Source: Solenopsis invicta
Lineage: Eukaryota > Arthropoda > Insecta > Hymenoptera > Formicidae
Assembly (NCBI RefSeq): GCF_016802725.1
Contig: NC_052665.1
Span: 12,282,501 to 12,346,500, forward strand
Direction: 5' to 3'
Length of the DNA: 64,000 bases
In this document: positions 1 through 13,740 of the stretch, in pieces
Position numbering within the stretch: position 1 is the stretch's first letter
Layout of the letters: each line of letters starts with the position of its first letter
Program-made: the position numbers and the translations under genes
Notes under the pieces: generated by a model
What the model was told of the DNA's origin: nothing
Database searches by the model: none
The model's input: only the letters and a program-made list of their open reading frames with translations

Positions 1-1189
1 CAATAAGTTCGCGACACTTTCGCGGATCTTAGAATAGTTTAGTGTCGGTCGCGCTCTCTCTTTCTCTCCCTTTCAGCGCACTTTCTCCGTTTCTTCTCTT
101 TGCCTCTCGGTCCCCCTTATCATCTACTCTTTTCCCCATATACTCTCCCTCCATACGAGTCCCCCGCTGATGCTGGCGCCGACATTACTTCGTCTGAGCT
201 TATGTTCGAACGCTAGAGAACCATCAGTCATAGGCAGTCATCGGTTGACTTTTATTAATACAAACGATTGCTATTGACACATTCAGTTATTATCCAGATA
301 TGTTCTGATTAAAGATACAATGTATTATGAATTTTCAATGCAAAATGTCTATTGGCTGTAATTTCGCCAAATGTATATTTCATTATGTTGCTCAGAATGG
401 ATATCTCGTTGCAGGCATCGCACAGTGAAACAAAATAAAGATAAGGAAATTAGCCTTTGTTCGCTCGCCATACGGCAGAAGTGCTGCGAATCGATATGAA
501 GTACTCCAACGTTGATTCTGGGTTATTAAATCGCATCTGGTCGGCGCGGCGGTACCATTCGCGAAGCCATTTTTCCGGAAACAATGTCGCGACAAGGACC
601 ATCGAGGGAGAAGGGTTGCGCAGACCTAACCCGGGGATAGAGGAAAAGGGCACGTTCGTACCTCATGCTCGTTCACATATTTCTTTTTTTTTCACCGGTA
701 TTTAGAACCTCTCGAGAAGAAAAAGCGTTCAATGGGGGTCGCCATGGCTAAGACGACGAATCGCCGAGCGCAGCGGGCACTCCACGCATTATCCAAACAC
801 GCGTACTTTCGTAGGTTGCGTTATAACCCCTCCGTGCGCGCGTATGTAGAGACGTGCGTGTGAGCACACGTGTAAGTGCACAGAGGGAGCGAGCGAGCGA
901 GAGGGAATGATACACGTGGAGTGCGCGATGGAGGTAGCGACGACCGTTTTCGGCGTTCACGTGTATCGTTGGTACCTCGTATAAAGGGTTATTCGCTCGG
1001 CCCACGGATTAAATGATAAAAAAGGAAAGCGACCCTGAAATACGGGGTCTTTTCAGGTTCGGGCCTTTTTGAAAATTTTAGACTTCCCCCCTTGCCGCGC
1101 CTCTCGGACGACCGTCCCGCTTCCACCTCTCTTCGGTTCGTGATCGGCGCTCCCGACTCCCCGCTCTCTGAGCAGCTTTAAGAACTACG

Positions 1190-1197
1190 TATAAAAG
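1190..1197 (+). promoter_or_regulatory. TATA-like core promoter candidate
   Basis: A TATAAAAG octamer sits in CpG-rich sequence; a related TATAAAGG lies near 982. The orientation matches castor transcription, but distance and lack of transcript evidence leave the target unproven. Confidence 0.3.
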
Positions 1198-2408
1198 GGT
1201 TCGAGCTCAAAGCCGCTGGATGCGAGGAGGAAGGGAGCCCCTCTACGTGTTGTCCTGGAGGTTTCACATATTTTTTAAGATTTGCTCTTTAAGCCCCGTC
1301 ACGTCGCGCGTATTCTCCATTCGGTGCCATTGGCTAACTACGTGGCTCCGCGTGGGTGGTATCCCCCTTTGCGTGGAAGGAGAGCATCATCAGATTGTCT
1401 CGCACTCTTTTTTTTGCAATGGAATAATAGTCGTAATAAACTTTTATAAAATCCAATTTTCTAATTTTTTTAGAATCTGAATCTCAAACCGTGGCTCAGA
1501 GCACATTTGTTTCTCGCCATTCGAATTTTTTTACAATCAAAAAATGAATTAAATTTATTTTATTTAATTAAGTAAATTACAATTGAAATCAAATAATATA
1601 ATGGCATGGTTTATTCTTCTCGGTAAAATGTCAAATGTTTTAATCGTTTGGACGACAACGTCATTCATTCTGCACCAAGATTGCAAATCGATCAGTTTTT
1701 TTCGCTTCACGAGGCGTTTCAAGGCTGCAGTGTGTTTCACTTACGTACCATCACGATTTTGGCACGTTTCCCGGTTTGCATAATTAGGCGTTGAAATGTT
1801 TGACATTCTTGGATACGGAGGAGGAACTGGTCGAAGCCGTGTGCACGTCATGTTCTCCCGGGACGCGAACTCCGGCTGTTTAATATTTATCTTCGATTAA
1901 TACGATGCCTTGTAGGCCTTGGCCCGAGAAGGAGCACTTCTCGATTACGTACTTGAAGCTTCGACCCGGCAAACAACGTAGCGGCGGCAGCCGGCGCGGA
2001 TTATAAATTTGTGCAAACAATAGTTTTCCGCGGCGTGAAAGCCAAAGGTGCCTTTAATGAGCGGCTGCGCGAGATACGCGACATCGAGATACGTTGAGTA
2101 GAGCTGCGTTGCGTAATTACCCAGCCAAAGGATAAGTTAATCGCCGTAACCGAATGTTACGCAACGACGAGTAACTGGAAGCATATCCGGTGACACCGGC
2201 GCTTATTATTAAATCGGTCGGTGTTACTCGACTTCGTTCTCCGAGCTATCCGATCCACGTGAGTGCCGCTATGCCGGCGCAGCGGAACTTTCGGATTCGC
2301 GTAGAAATAATGTGAGGTAAAAGACTCGCTGCCCCTATCTATATAGATCTACGTTTCTTCGTCATAACCGCGGGAGAATAATGCGAGCCGAATTCTCCCT
2401 CGCGCCAC

Positions 2409-2512
2409 ACTTTTTTCCCCCTCTCGTAACACTCGTCTCTTTTTTTTTGCTGCCTCTCCCTCTTTCTCTTTCTTTCGCTTTCTTTCTCTCTCTCTCTTTC
2501 TTTTCTTCGAAG
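2409..2512 (+). repeat. Polypyrimidine low-complexity tract
   Basis: About 100 bases made almost entirely of C and T, with short TCTC and TTTC runs. The open frames on both strands here (Ser/Phe/Leu-rich on +, Lys/Glu/Arg-rich on -) are by-products of this composition. Confidence 0.75.
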
Positions 2513-5022
2513 ACTAAAACCCTTTCTCTTTTTGTACCGAGATGCGTATACGGTCTTGCAGAAACGCACGGGCGGCCAATGTACGCTCGTTCCCTCCGTT
2601 TCTGACGGCACATATACCACGAGGAGCGAGGAGTCCCCGCGAGCCACGAGAAATATTCGACAATTTTTAAACTCGTTCCTGAACACGCGGGCATTCAAAC
2701 GCGCGCGCAGTCTTGCAGTCAGCAAGTAGGAATTTCTGAGAATCGACCTCGTCCTGGTAGGGTGCACCGAATGCTGGATGACGCGCGTGATAGATGTTGT
2801 GGGATTAGAACACTCGAGCCTGGAGGACGCTCGGTTTCGGGCAGCGCGACCCATGATTTGTAGCTCGTTCTATGATCGGATCCTCCAATGCCCGATAAAT
2901 CAACGAAAAGCAGTCTTCTTTGTTTTTAATTCGCTGATATGGTCTTACTGTTGTATGTGATTATCTTTTCAAGTCATATCTGACCCGCTACCCAATTTTA
3001 TAGATTCAAGTTTCTTCGGTGTACATAGTCTTCCTAATTTTTTTAGAAAAATGAAATCAAGGAATAAATTGAACAATTCTTTTTTTGTAAGATAACGAAA
3101 AAACTGACTGTAATAAAAAGGTATGATTATTTTTTATTTTTTGGAAAAAATAGAGTGGAGGAAAAATCAGATTTTTCCCTTTTTCTCCAAAAATACAATT
3201 GTAATAATGACAGCAGTCTTTCTTTTATGGATGAGTTACTCATTCGTTAGAGCACTTAAATGTGAAAAAAAATTTTAAAAACGTTGACGTAAGGGACAAT
3301 AAAGATGATATTATCTTAAAAGGAAAAAAACGAAAAAATACGACAAGGAAAAAACTAAGAAAAAAAATCGTTTTTTCTGATAATTTTTCCTGGCTACGAG
3401 CATTATTGTACGCAAGGTACCTCCAGGCGGAAAAGCACAAGTGAACGTTCTTGTGGAAGAGGTTTGCTGTCCACGGTATTCGATATGCCCGAATAATAAA
3501 ATTTAAATACATCCTGGCAAGAAATGTAAATGCGACCGCTTTGAGAGTGCTTTAACTGTAGAATTATTCGTTTAGGCAAAAAAAAAAAATAGGGGGAAGA
3601 GAACGGTGTGGTGTGTGCGCGCAGTTTATTTCCATCTCTCGTGTGCGCATTACCTCGGGAGATAATTATCGCGAGCGAGGATTGGTCAACCGAATTGCGT
3701 CTCGCGCTCAATATTTTCTTGCGTGCCGCGGCCGTTTCGAGTCTTTTAGGAGAGCTATGAACGCGCACGCCGAAGTAAATGCTCACGCGCCTCCGCCTCG
3801 CCCGCGGCCACGCCGTGCTTTTTGCATATGCGTATTGCGATCGGCCCGATAGTTTTTTTTTTTACTCCGGCCATTCTTTCCTCTCCCGCGCCCTCCTTTT
3901 TTTCGCTCTCTCCTTTATTTCGCGGCGTATACCCATGCTCGCCCATCGGACAACCAGTTTTCGGTCGCGCGGGAGAATGCCCTAGGTCGACGAACGGTGC
4001 GCTCATAACTCGCGGTATGTGTATCAGAAGTCATTCTGGTATAGCGCGTCTCCTCTGGCGATGCGAACGTGAACCGTATTATCCAGAATGATGGTATCGC
4101 TCAGAACACACGGTCGGTAAAATGAGATGGTTGCCTGTGGAGGAACGTATATCCGCGAGCCAGCTGGTATCGACCGAATACTCATCTGGCTCGCACGGAA
4201 AGTCATGACGAGAGAAACATAGCGCAGATTTCTAGGGCAGTTTGTGATCCACCGAGATTCGTCGAGTTTTAAATTCGAAATTTGCTGTTACTTTTAAATT
4301 TATAAAACTAGTTTTTTCTTGTGTAGCTCGTATTAACAACATAATAACATACTAAAGTAATAGGCCAATGAACAAAAGATTGAGTATTAGTTTTCTTAAA
4401 TAGTTGTATAACATGTTATATAATAAAATGTGTAATATTTGTCAAATGTTATATGATATCTTTTTATCTTGTTTTTCATAAAATACTTTTTTGTTTATTA
4501 CTCGTTATGTGTATTATGCGTTTTATCATGTCGACTTCAACTTATAATTTTGCATGATACACTTATTTATAGATACAACGTAAATTTTGTAAAAACAGCT
4601 GAAAAGGACTAAATGAAGTTCTGGGATCATATACAATGTATTCCAGAAGTTCTAGAACGACTTAACATCTCGAAAATAAAGCATTATCAAAAAAATCTTT
4701 TGAGTTACTTGACCGAGATTTTTTGGCAAATTCTGTATATTTTGTTTTATATATTATTTATCCTGGTAAAAAATTTTTTGTATACCATATATGGACATAT
4801 ATGAATTTTATATTTAATTATATATAATTAAATACAAAATATATAATTATATACAAAAAATTTTTTTTACTGGGATATGTATTATATACAGCAAAAAGGA
4901 AACAAACTCTCAACATCCTTGTTCAATGACCTATCTTTTTATACATAGTATATAATATTTTATTTTTATATTTTACAAATAGTCGATTCAACTTAATAAA
5001 TAAGATTCTCCTTTTGTTTCAG

Positions 5023-8000
5023 CGTTACTCAGGCAGAGTATGTCTCCAGTAGCGGATTCTTTGATGAGTGGTTCTAAGACGTCGGTGTCCCAACCGATCA
5101 TCGATTATTCTCGCTACGTGAGGAGATATACATCCAGTCAAGAATGCGGCAGTACGTATTGCAAGGAACTGGGCTGCAGGGAGCACTTTCATTGTTTAGA
5201 CTGTAGCGGAAGGGTGTTCGTGAAGAAGGAGGAAATGATCAGGCACTTCAAGTGGCATAAGAAAAGGGACGAGTCCTTGCAGCACGGTTTTATGAGGTAC
5301 TCACCGACAGACGATTGTTCGGAAAAGCACCCTGGCCGTACCTGCCCGCATAACAGAAAGCAGACCCACTATCATTGCATTCACGAAAATTGCGACAAGG
5401 TGTACATATCGACATCGGACGTGCAGATGCACGCGAATTATCATCGCAAGGACTCGGCCATAATACAAGAGGGCTTCCAGCGATTTCGAGCCACCGAGAG
5501 TTGCGCGACTGATCATTGTCCGTTCGTTGGGCAACGGACCACGCACTTTCACTGTCGTCGACCGGGATGTCGGTTTACATTCAAAAATAAGGCCGATATG
5601 GGTAAGAAACGAATGCTTGCGTGATTAATGCTCGCTTGCGCTCCAAATAGAAACTATCGTCAATCAAAACCTTTCACTGAGAACTTAACATGTCAAACGT
5701 TTCTGATTAATTCTTAAGCTGAGAAATGAATACGTTGATAAATTTTTTATTTAACATATCTTATTATATTGTCGTTGTTTCAAATCTCCGAGATATTTTC
5801 TACAAATAACTTTTTATTTTATTTTTTTAGACAAGCACAAGTCTTATCACATCAAGGATGAACAACTATCGCGCGACGGTTTCAAAAAATTTATGAAATC
5901 GGAAGCCTGTCCCTTCGATCAGTGCCGATTCTCCCGGGTTTGCAATCACATTCATTGTATACGACCGCACTGCAGTTACGTCTTGCACTCTTCCGGTCAG
6001 CTCTTTTCGCACAAGCGGAAACACGAGCGTCACGAATCAGAACTGGCTTATCGGAAGTACAAACAGATCACCGCCGTAGGTGGTGTTCGTCCACCCGGAT
6101 CATGGGCGCCGGATGAATTGAGCGCTCAAAGCTTATCTTTAAGTCTGAACGGTGAGAGCTCGAACGAAGGGAGAGGTTCTCCGTCGTATTATTCCTTGGA
6201 GGATTCTTTCCAAAGCGCGAGCGACCTCGCTATGGATCTCACCGCCCCAACGACGACCATTACAGCTAGCGGAAGTTCTGTTAATCTCAATCAGCAGCAA
6301 CATCAACAATCTCAACAGCTCACCGCCGCCGAATTGGCCTATTTGGTACCGGCTACCTCGGATTGCGCTTGTAACGCAGGCAAAGAGCACCATCATTGCG
6401 GATTAGACCGCTGCGGAGCGACCTTGAAAGATCCCCGGGAAGTCAGAGAACATCTAAAGGAGCATGAGACGCAGGAACGCATAACGGATGCTTTCTTTGA
6501 AGAGGGCGGCTGCGACGACAGTTGTCCGTACGCAGACAAAGAAAAGCATTATCATTGTAATTGGGAAAACTGCCGAGAAGTAATACTTTCTACCGACAAG
6601 CCGTTTCGCAGATTGCAGCATTACAAGATCCATGAGTACAGCCGGCAATTAAACCTCTCCTGTTCCTCGCACGCTCTATCTTCTGACGTTACATTGACTC
6701 ACCTGACAGACATCGATGCGATGTTCAGGCGGAAGCGTGGTAGACCGCCTAAAAATCGCGTAATAGAAATCTGGTCGGGCGGTGATCCTGCGACACATAC
6801 CCACGATTCGCCGCAAGCGATCTTCACGAGTTTTAAGCTTCCCAAACCGCAAACTCCTAATTTAACATCTAATATGCTAATGGATGATCGAGAAGGTAGC
6901 ATATCACCCTCGAACAGTTTAGGCGAGCCGGAAGGATTCGCTACGTTTAACTCGGAAGGATGTCCGGACTCGGCTTGCGTGCTTAGATCGACCAGGCACC
7001 ATCATTGTTCACAATTACGGTGTCATTTCTCCACCGATCGGCCAGACCAATTGCTCATGCATAGTAAAGATTTTCACGACAACGTTGACATACCGCCGGG
7101 CTTCGCCTTCTATGACAAGATGGTCGACTGTCGACTGCCTGGCTGTCACAGCAATCGTGTTAATCGTCATTTCCATTGTACTAGACCGAATTGTGGATAT
7201 TCATTTGTTAGATACTCGACAATGGCATTGCACGAGAAGCAACACTCTTCCGGTCACGTCGAATCCTGCAATCAAGAATCGAGTAATCAAGAATGTCAAA
7301 CACAACTTCAGTCGTTGATCCAAGAGACGAAACCTAGAATCCAAGTAAAAAATCCCGCCGAGCTGATTGAGAAGCCCGACGAGAGTATGCTGGCAGCTGA
7401 TCAGGAGAGCAGGTCAATAATCGAGGATAAGGAATCCGAGCTTGCGAGTCCCGACAACGGCAAGACCACCGGTAAGTATGAGAGAAGGATGCACAAATCA
7501 GTGCGCTTTAATATCAATATTTGGGTAAATTCTGTTTGCCAATTTTTTTTTTTTTTTTTCGAAGAACACATTAAATATTTTCTTCCACTCCAAAACGTAT
7601 GCATGCTCTTTTCGCACGTAGTCGCACACCAGTTTATAAGTCACACTTTGCGTTTGTCGTTGAAGTAGAACACTCTTTGATGTTTTCCGTTGTTTGTTAT
7701 GTATCAGGAGATTGTTTTATTATTTTATTTTCTTGATGTATATACTATATACACACGGTGGCTGTATTTATAACGGGCGGTATATTTGAAGTGTTGGTTG
7801 TTTGGTTGATTGTTGCTAGTGGTGAGGGCGGCTGGCACCTATTATCCGGTCAGTGGACCGCCGAGCGAACCCGCACTTCCGGGCGTCGTGCTATCCATGC
7901 GAACTTCCGTGCACCAAGGTTCGTCTGTCTCTCTTCGTTCATGTTTTGTGCTTTTGAGAGTGTTCTTATAGTAAATTAGCTTTTCTATATCTCTCGCGCT

Positions 8001-9528
8001 TGTGGACATATGATCCGAGCTCAAAGAAAACTTTGACATTGCAGAATCCCCAGTCATGCCATCTATGAGCTCCACCTCGTCGCACACTCTATACGGACCA
8101 GAACAAAGCTGCAGCAGACCGTTCTGCAAATTGAAACGCAAGAATCATTATCATTGCAACGCGTGTAATCAGGCTTTCTCCGAGTTAGATCGCTTGGTGG
8201 CACATATAGCGAAGCATTCGACTGGTGCCATTCTCAGCCAGCAGCAGCACGACATAGTCAGCCCATCGCCTAATCAGCTACAGCACGATTACATCGCGCA
8301 ACTATCGCAGAAGCATGACTTTATATCGCCGAATGCTCAGATAGCTCAGAACATTCAGAACTTTCAGAGCCAAATGCAGCGACAGATGCAGCAGACCCTC
8401 AACCAACATTCTCAATCGAAAGATATCAAATTGGAGAAACCGAGATGCAGTATCGATATCGGTGTGCAAAATGTCCCAAACGTTAAGCGAGAACCATCTG
8501 AAATTATATGTAGGGACGAAGGCAACAATACCATAATAGATAGTCACGAAAACGGTCAATTGCCGCAACCGCCAATTCAGCCTAGTAATATGCAACAACC
8601 TTCGATACCAACAAGTTTCGAGCTTGATCTCAGTCATGGTTTTCACTTCCCAAGTCCTGCTGTGATGGCCGCAATGAATCAACAGATCGCTCTGATGAAT
8701 CAGGCTCTACCACCGTTTCTTCAGCACGGCGCAATGTACGCCGGTGGACCTGGGCTAATGTTCGCGCCCGGTATATCACCGACCAATTTTCTTCCACCCG
8801 CGAGAGATGAGAACCCCCTAGCCTCGCTGGCAGCTAATCTTAATCTGAACAAAAGATCTCTCTCACCACCAGATGCTAATTCACCGGAAGCCAAGAAGCA
8901 AAGACTTCATCATTCAATGCGTATGCTGAAGGACGAGCCTGTACCAGAGGGATATGTTAGGTTGGTATGACTTTTTTGCGAATGCTTAGCTGAAAATTCA
9001 ATTTTATTTTATCGCTGTTACAGATTCAGATTTAACGAAGACTGCAGGTACCCTCATTGCGGCTACAGAGAACATCAGACTCACTTCCACTGCATGCGCC
9101 AAGATTGTGGCTATTCGTTCTGCGACAAAACTCGTTTTGTGCAGCACACTGCAAGGCACGAACGGTTGGATACCTTGATGGGTGGTGATTTCCAGCAGTA
9201 TCGAGCCAACGTGCCGTGTGGCAGAGCTCAATGCGCATACACGTCGTCCCTTGGATCAATGCAGAACAAGGCGTCACATTTTCACTGTTTGAAGTGCGAT
9301 TTCGTCTGCACAGATACGAACAAGGTGGTCGCTCATCGGCGACAACACGCCAAACTGGACAGTATCGCGGCGGCGGGTTTCCAGAAATTTACGCCCAGTC
9401 AGCCGTGCGGAGCTGTGCAGTGTCAACACTCTGGCAAGCAAACGCACTATCATTGTCTGCAGTGCCAATATGCAGTGTTGGGCCTGGCGCAAATGTCGGC
9501 GCACAAGTACCGACACATGGACTCCTAA
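5023..9528 (+). CDS. castor (cas): Castor-family zinc-finger transcription factor (CASZ1 orthologue), 5' incomplete
   Basis: A nuclear DNA-binding protein; in Drosophila, Castor is a temporal factor in neuroblasts. Exons: 5023-5601, 5831-7471, 7820-7918, 8045-8960, 9024-9528, with all junctions in phase and a TAA stop. From the Met at 5040 the protein is 1,240 residues. I count twelve Castor-type fingers, each a leading C-x(3-5)-C followed by an HxHC-type C2H2 unit. Eight lie in exons 1-2, one in exon 4 and three in the last exon. Finger 3 spans the exon 1/2 junction. An AT-hook-like KRGRPPKN lies near residue 488. Gln-rich stretches lie near residue 360 and in exon 4. The frame stays open from the Met back to the acceptor, so upstream coding exons are possible and Met-5040 may not be the real start. 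Family assignment is strong; the N-terminus is uncertain. Confidence 0.95.
7820..7918 (+). CDS. castor (cas): Short internal castor exon (99 nt)
   Basis: This exon carries no zinc finger and is easy to miss. It has a pyrimidine-rich acceptor ending at 7819 and a GTTCGT donor. It enters and leaves in phase 1, so it joins exons 7471 and 8045 without breaking the frame. It encodes a Pro/Ser-rich linker containing TYYPVSGPPSEPALPG. Being exactly 33 codons and symmetric in phase, it could be a cassette exon. Confidence 0.75.
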
Positions 9529-12500
9529 CGATCTCCCGTAGAAGTTTTGCATGTGGCAGGACGCCCGAATAATAAAACATTACCTTGGTCCCTGTAGACA
9601 TTCCCTAAAGAATGGCATAGCCATCTTGTCCTGACTAGGTGGAAAATCGAGCGAAACTGGTAGAGGACTAGTCAACGACTTTGTCGCAATTCGATCGATA
9701 CCCACCGTCGATAATTGTCCCGCGTAAAAAAAAAATCTAAACGTCCATCCGTGAAATTCCGGAAGACGCCTATTAAAAGACAAATTCCTAGTCCCTATAG
9801 ACATTCCCCGAAAGAACACTCGAGTGTCTCGATCGTTCACGATCGAGCAGCGTTCCTGGTAATATGGATGATCAGTGGCAACAGGTAGGGGGCTAGTCAA
9901 TAACGTTTATCTTCGAAATGAATACTATTAGGTCGAGATCTTCGAATAGATACGTTCGGTATCTGTGGCTACGTCGAGAAAACGTTGAGGCAATTTGGTC
10001 TCTTCGTATATAGAGTCTAAGTCAATTTACTGAAAAGTGAATTGACAATGAAAAATCGAAGAAACACAATCGTATCGTCGAGCAATCTTTGCGGACTCTA
10101 AAAACGCTTCCAAGAGTGAACAAGACGGAACTTTGATAAATGCAAGCGAGAATTGCGAGGTTTATCGTATAGTTGAATCTCAAAATATAATTCTTCCGGA
10201 CCATGACTCTTGGGAACCGGGAACAAGAACGAGGAACGTGAGAGAATTTGGCGTAGCACTAAGACAATAATACGAAGACAAGTCTATAATATAGCTTTAG
10301 TATGAAAAAAAGACAAACTGTAATATTTAATAGGAGAGAAAAGGAACCTTATACATTTTTCTCTTTGTTAGTGTCATCCTGTGTACCCTCCACGTAAAGT
10401 CCTTCCGATGATGTAGATTATAGAGTAGTTTAATGCAATGTTCATAAAGAATGAAGATAAACAGTAATACGAAGTAGCAAATCGGTGAATTTGATTGATA
10501 TTCTCTATACATTGCGAGATAGTAGGGATTAATGCGATGGTCATATCTTTCGCTTTGGCACTGAAGAAACGAAAGATATCATTTTATCATTCATCGTCTA
10601 GACTGCAAATTTTAAAAATACTTGTTGCGTTATATCGACGTTATTAACGTTCCTATTACGCAATTGATAACGAGAAAATTTAATAATAGCTACTATATTG
10701 AGTACTTTTTATCTGTCTGATCATCTTTTATATTTACTGTAAAAATTACTATAACGGTTGCTTCGTATTTGATTTGATTAGTAACTGTAATTATTTAATT
10801 GATTTGTATAATTGAGAGTTGATTGTGCAATGATAATAATGATTCATTAGAGGTTCAATGCATAAAATGAAGAAAAAGATAACGTATATTTCGTACTTTA
10901 CGTGAATCACGTTCTGGAGGGTACGCGATGAATATTACAAACAGTATTGATAAATTGAAAGTTAATTAGAAAGACTGCGAGCTAAGACACACGATAAAAT
11001 GGAAGATAAAATGGAGAAGAGAGCGATGGTCGTTGAACGATCAAGTTAGAAAACGTGAAAATTAAAAGTTTGAAGAAACAGAAATTATATATGTATGAAA
11101 AAAAAGAGAGGAAAGAAAAGAGATATATTCAAAGTATGTTCTAAAAAAAAGAAAAAAAATAAAAACGGTCGCTGATCGATGTAATGCAAAACTGTTTAAT
11201 ATATGTGTGTACAGTGTATATGTATTGTGATTAGTAGGAATTGTTCAAGGCAGGAATTTCTCGCTTCTTCTATTCCTAAAGCAAGCTCAACGATGATATA
11301 CGATTCCATTTTCATTCAGCAAGTTTATTTTCCTGCGCATAATTCACCATACACTTCTTATCGTATTGAGAGCACCTCCTCGCTCCTTCTCGTTTTCCGA
11401 TGCAGCCGAGAAGAATAAATTCTTGTACTAATCAGATCTGTCCGTTATCTTTGAGACGAGATACGGTCTGTTTGCACAAAGAGCGATATAACACCGGATG
11501 AATGATAAGAAGTGTATCCGGAGAATTTTAATGCGTATGTGTATTCTCGCGTAGACATCAAAAGAGACACACGCATATCTTCTCGGCGGATAATTTAACG
11601 TAATTACGCAGAAAATGTTATGCGACTGCTCGGCGAGAGGTGCCTTTAGGATCTTTTCCGAACTTTTGTAGGACCGTGCCTTAGCAATTTAACGTACAAC
11701 GGATACGCAGGAAGCTATTTGTTTAGTAAAACAGCAGAACCGAATCGATGATTAGATCACACTGTTAGACCTACATCTTATTTGTAGCTATGATCGAATT
11801 TCGGAGCAGTATATCGTAGTTACAATGGATGTTTACGTATACATCTATGTCTAATCTATAAATGGATCAACCGAAGATTCTGAATTCTAATTTTAGAAGA
11901 AAGAGTTAATTTTAAAGATAACAATTTCTAATAACAATCTTATTGATTTCGGTGATTTCTGATATTGCGTGGTTCCTAGTATCGCGTGATTTCTGATATA
12001 AATAAAATCTTTTTTCTGAATCTTATTTCAATTGTCTGGCCGAAAAACGATCATAGATTTAATAGCAAACGAAAGACGTTAGTGCCTTAAAAATACAGCA
12101 ACTAAATAAAACGTCGCGGAGTATAGTCGCCAATATTTATTATAAATGGCCATTTTCTAAAATTTTTACATTTTTAATGAAATATTTGTAATTTGTTTGA
12201 AAGAAAAAAAAATTAATCTTTACAATTTATCATCGCCGAGAACTTCTCTGATTTTTTATATGTAAAATTTGATTTTAAAGAGTGATACATGAACATTTTA
12301 TTAAAGATTTCTTAGAATTGTATTCAACATTTTACTTGAAAGTTTATTAATAAGAAATCTGCTTCCTTATTCTCTAAAAAAATGCAAAATTTCACTATGT
12401 TGCATCAGCAGTAAAAGAACTTTCAAACGTTATCTCTTAAATATATCGTGAAGAAATTTATAATATTTGTAATGTTACCAGAACCAGAATGTGTCTGCTC

Positions 12501-13740
12501 CCAATTAAGATATCGTCATGACTGTTTTGTTATCGTATTAAGTGATTAGTCAACCGCTCTAATTTATGTCGTAGACATTGGTCGACCATGAATTTAAAAA
12601 GATATCGTCTCCAACAAACATTGTTACTATCAAAGTTCATACTCGACAAAAACATAAATAATTTTTTATAAAGAACAAAACTTAAAAATGTCACATATCA
12701 AAAATGCTGTAACAAAAAGTTGTACTTTATTGACGAAAACATGTTGAGCTTTTGCAGAGAAATATCAGTTACGTAGCGGCAATAACTGTGAGGCAAATGA
12801 TTATAAGATGCTATATATAAAAATTAACATCTCGATAAATAATGACAAAATTATTTATTTCAATTAGAAATTTCATCCGTACAAGCCGTAGTTATGAAAA
12901 GATACATTGATGAAAGCGACAATATGAACAGCAAAAGGAATGAAAAATTAAAATTTTATATTTAAAACGTCATATTTAATTCTTACGATTTTCTACTTTA
13001 TAGTATTAAAGTACCCATTAATAGGCAGGTGAAACGGATCAATTGCGATAATTATAAAAGGGCCGATTATATTTTGATCGGTTGAACTGATCCCTCGAAA
13101 GTGAACCGAGGATCTCAGTGTTCTAATAATAGTTTTCCTGAAATATTACAATAGTAGCATTCCATAGCAAGTCGATAGTCATCGATCCTGTCCACGTCGA
13201 CGGTGCGTCGTCCTTACGCGGCAAATATTTAAAAATCGCGAAGAAAGTTCATCGGTCTCGCGGTATCGTGTGTCGTATCGACGATGTAACGCGATATTGA
13301 GCGGATACCAAATCCCAGAAGCAAAAGAAGAAAAGGTATCGTTCTCAAAACCGAAGATATGTTTCGCATCGGGAACGTGGAGAGGCTAGAGTCCAGCCAT
13401 TAAACAAGTGCCATAAAACCACGCTGTAAAAGTCGAAGTACTGTTTTACTATGTTAAGTCGAGAGAGACACTTGCGCGGGACTAAGGAAGATACGGCATG
13501 TGGTCGATAGACAAATCTGTATAATATTTATTTAGTATTTAGAGTCGATAGGGATGCGTGAGAAAAAGGAAAGAGAGCGAACAGAAAAAAACAGTAGGAA
13601 TAGTCGAATGAGAGTGAGCAATTCGCCTGCTTGGAATATAATTACGAGAGGTGAATTCTGATTGAATGTTGAGTGAGAAAGAAAGAAGATTACTAACAAT
13701 GGCGTATGGTTGCCTTATAAATATGGGGAGAACCTTCATT
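9529..13740 (+). other. Probable castor 3' UTR and downstream spacer
   Basis: No coding frame is supported. An AATAAA lies at 9571-9576, only about 45 bases after the stop, so a short 3' UTR is possible; nothing in the sequence decides whether the transcript runs further. An imperfect direct repeat and a perfect 8-bp stem hairpin lie at 9590-9905. The rest is AT-rich with no recognisable element. Confidence 0.45.
9588..9905 (+). repeat. Imperfect tandem duplication downstream of castor stop
   Basis: Two units share a block reading GTCCCT(G/A)TAGACATTCCC at about 9594 and 9791, and a second block GGTAG(A/G)GG(A/G)CTAGTCAA at about 9659 and 9883. The order is the same, but the spacing differs by about 30 bases. 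The second unit contains a perfect 8-bp stem with a TTCA loop at 9828-9847. Confidence 0.55.

Larger units (their letters stand above)
1..5022. other. Non-coding region upstream of (or intronic to) castor
   Basis: No reading frame here looks like a conserved protein; the open frames are low-complexity or lie in CpG-rich sequence on both strands. Base composition alternates between CpG-rich blocks (about 720-1000, 1080-1400, 1850-2340, 3600-4220) and AT-rich blocks (about 2960-3380, 4260-5010). The region ends in a good splice acceptor at 5021-5022 with a pyrimidine-rich run before it. The first castor exon is open in frame back to that acceptor, so at least part of this stretch should be a castor intron. 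Upstream castor exons may lie here or to the left of the window. Confidence 0.6.

Noticed and set aside
2339..2854. 171-residue minus-strand Arg/Lys/Glu-rich open frame
   Set aside because: It is produced by the polypyrimidine tract; no domain, no splice context and no conserved motif.
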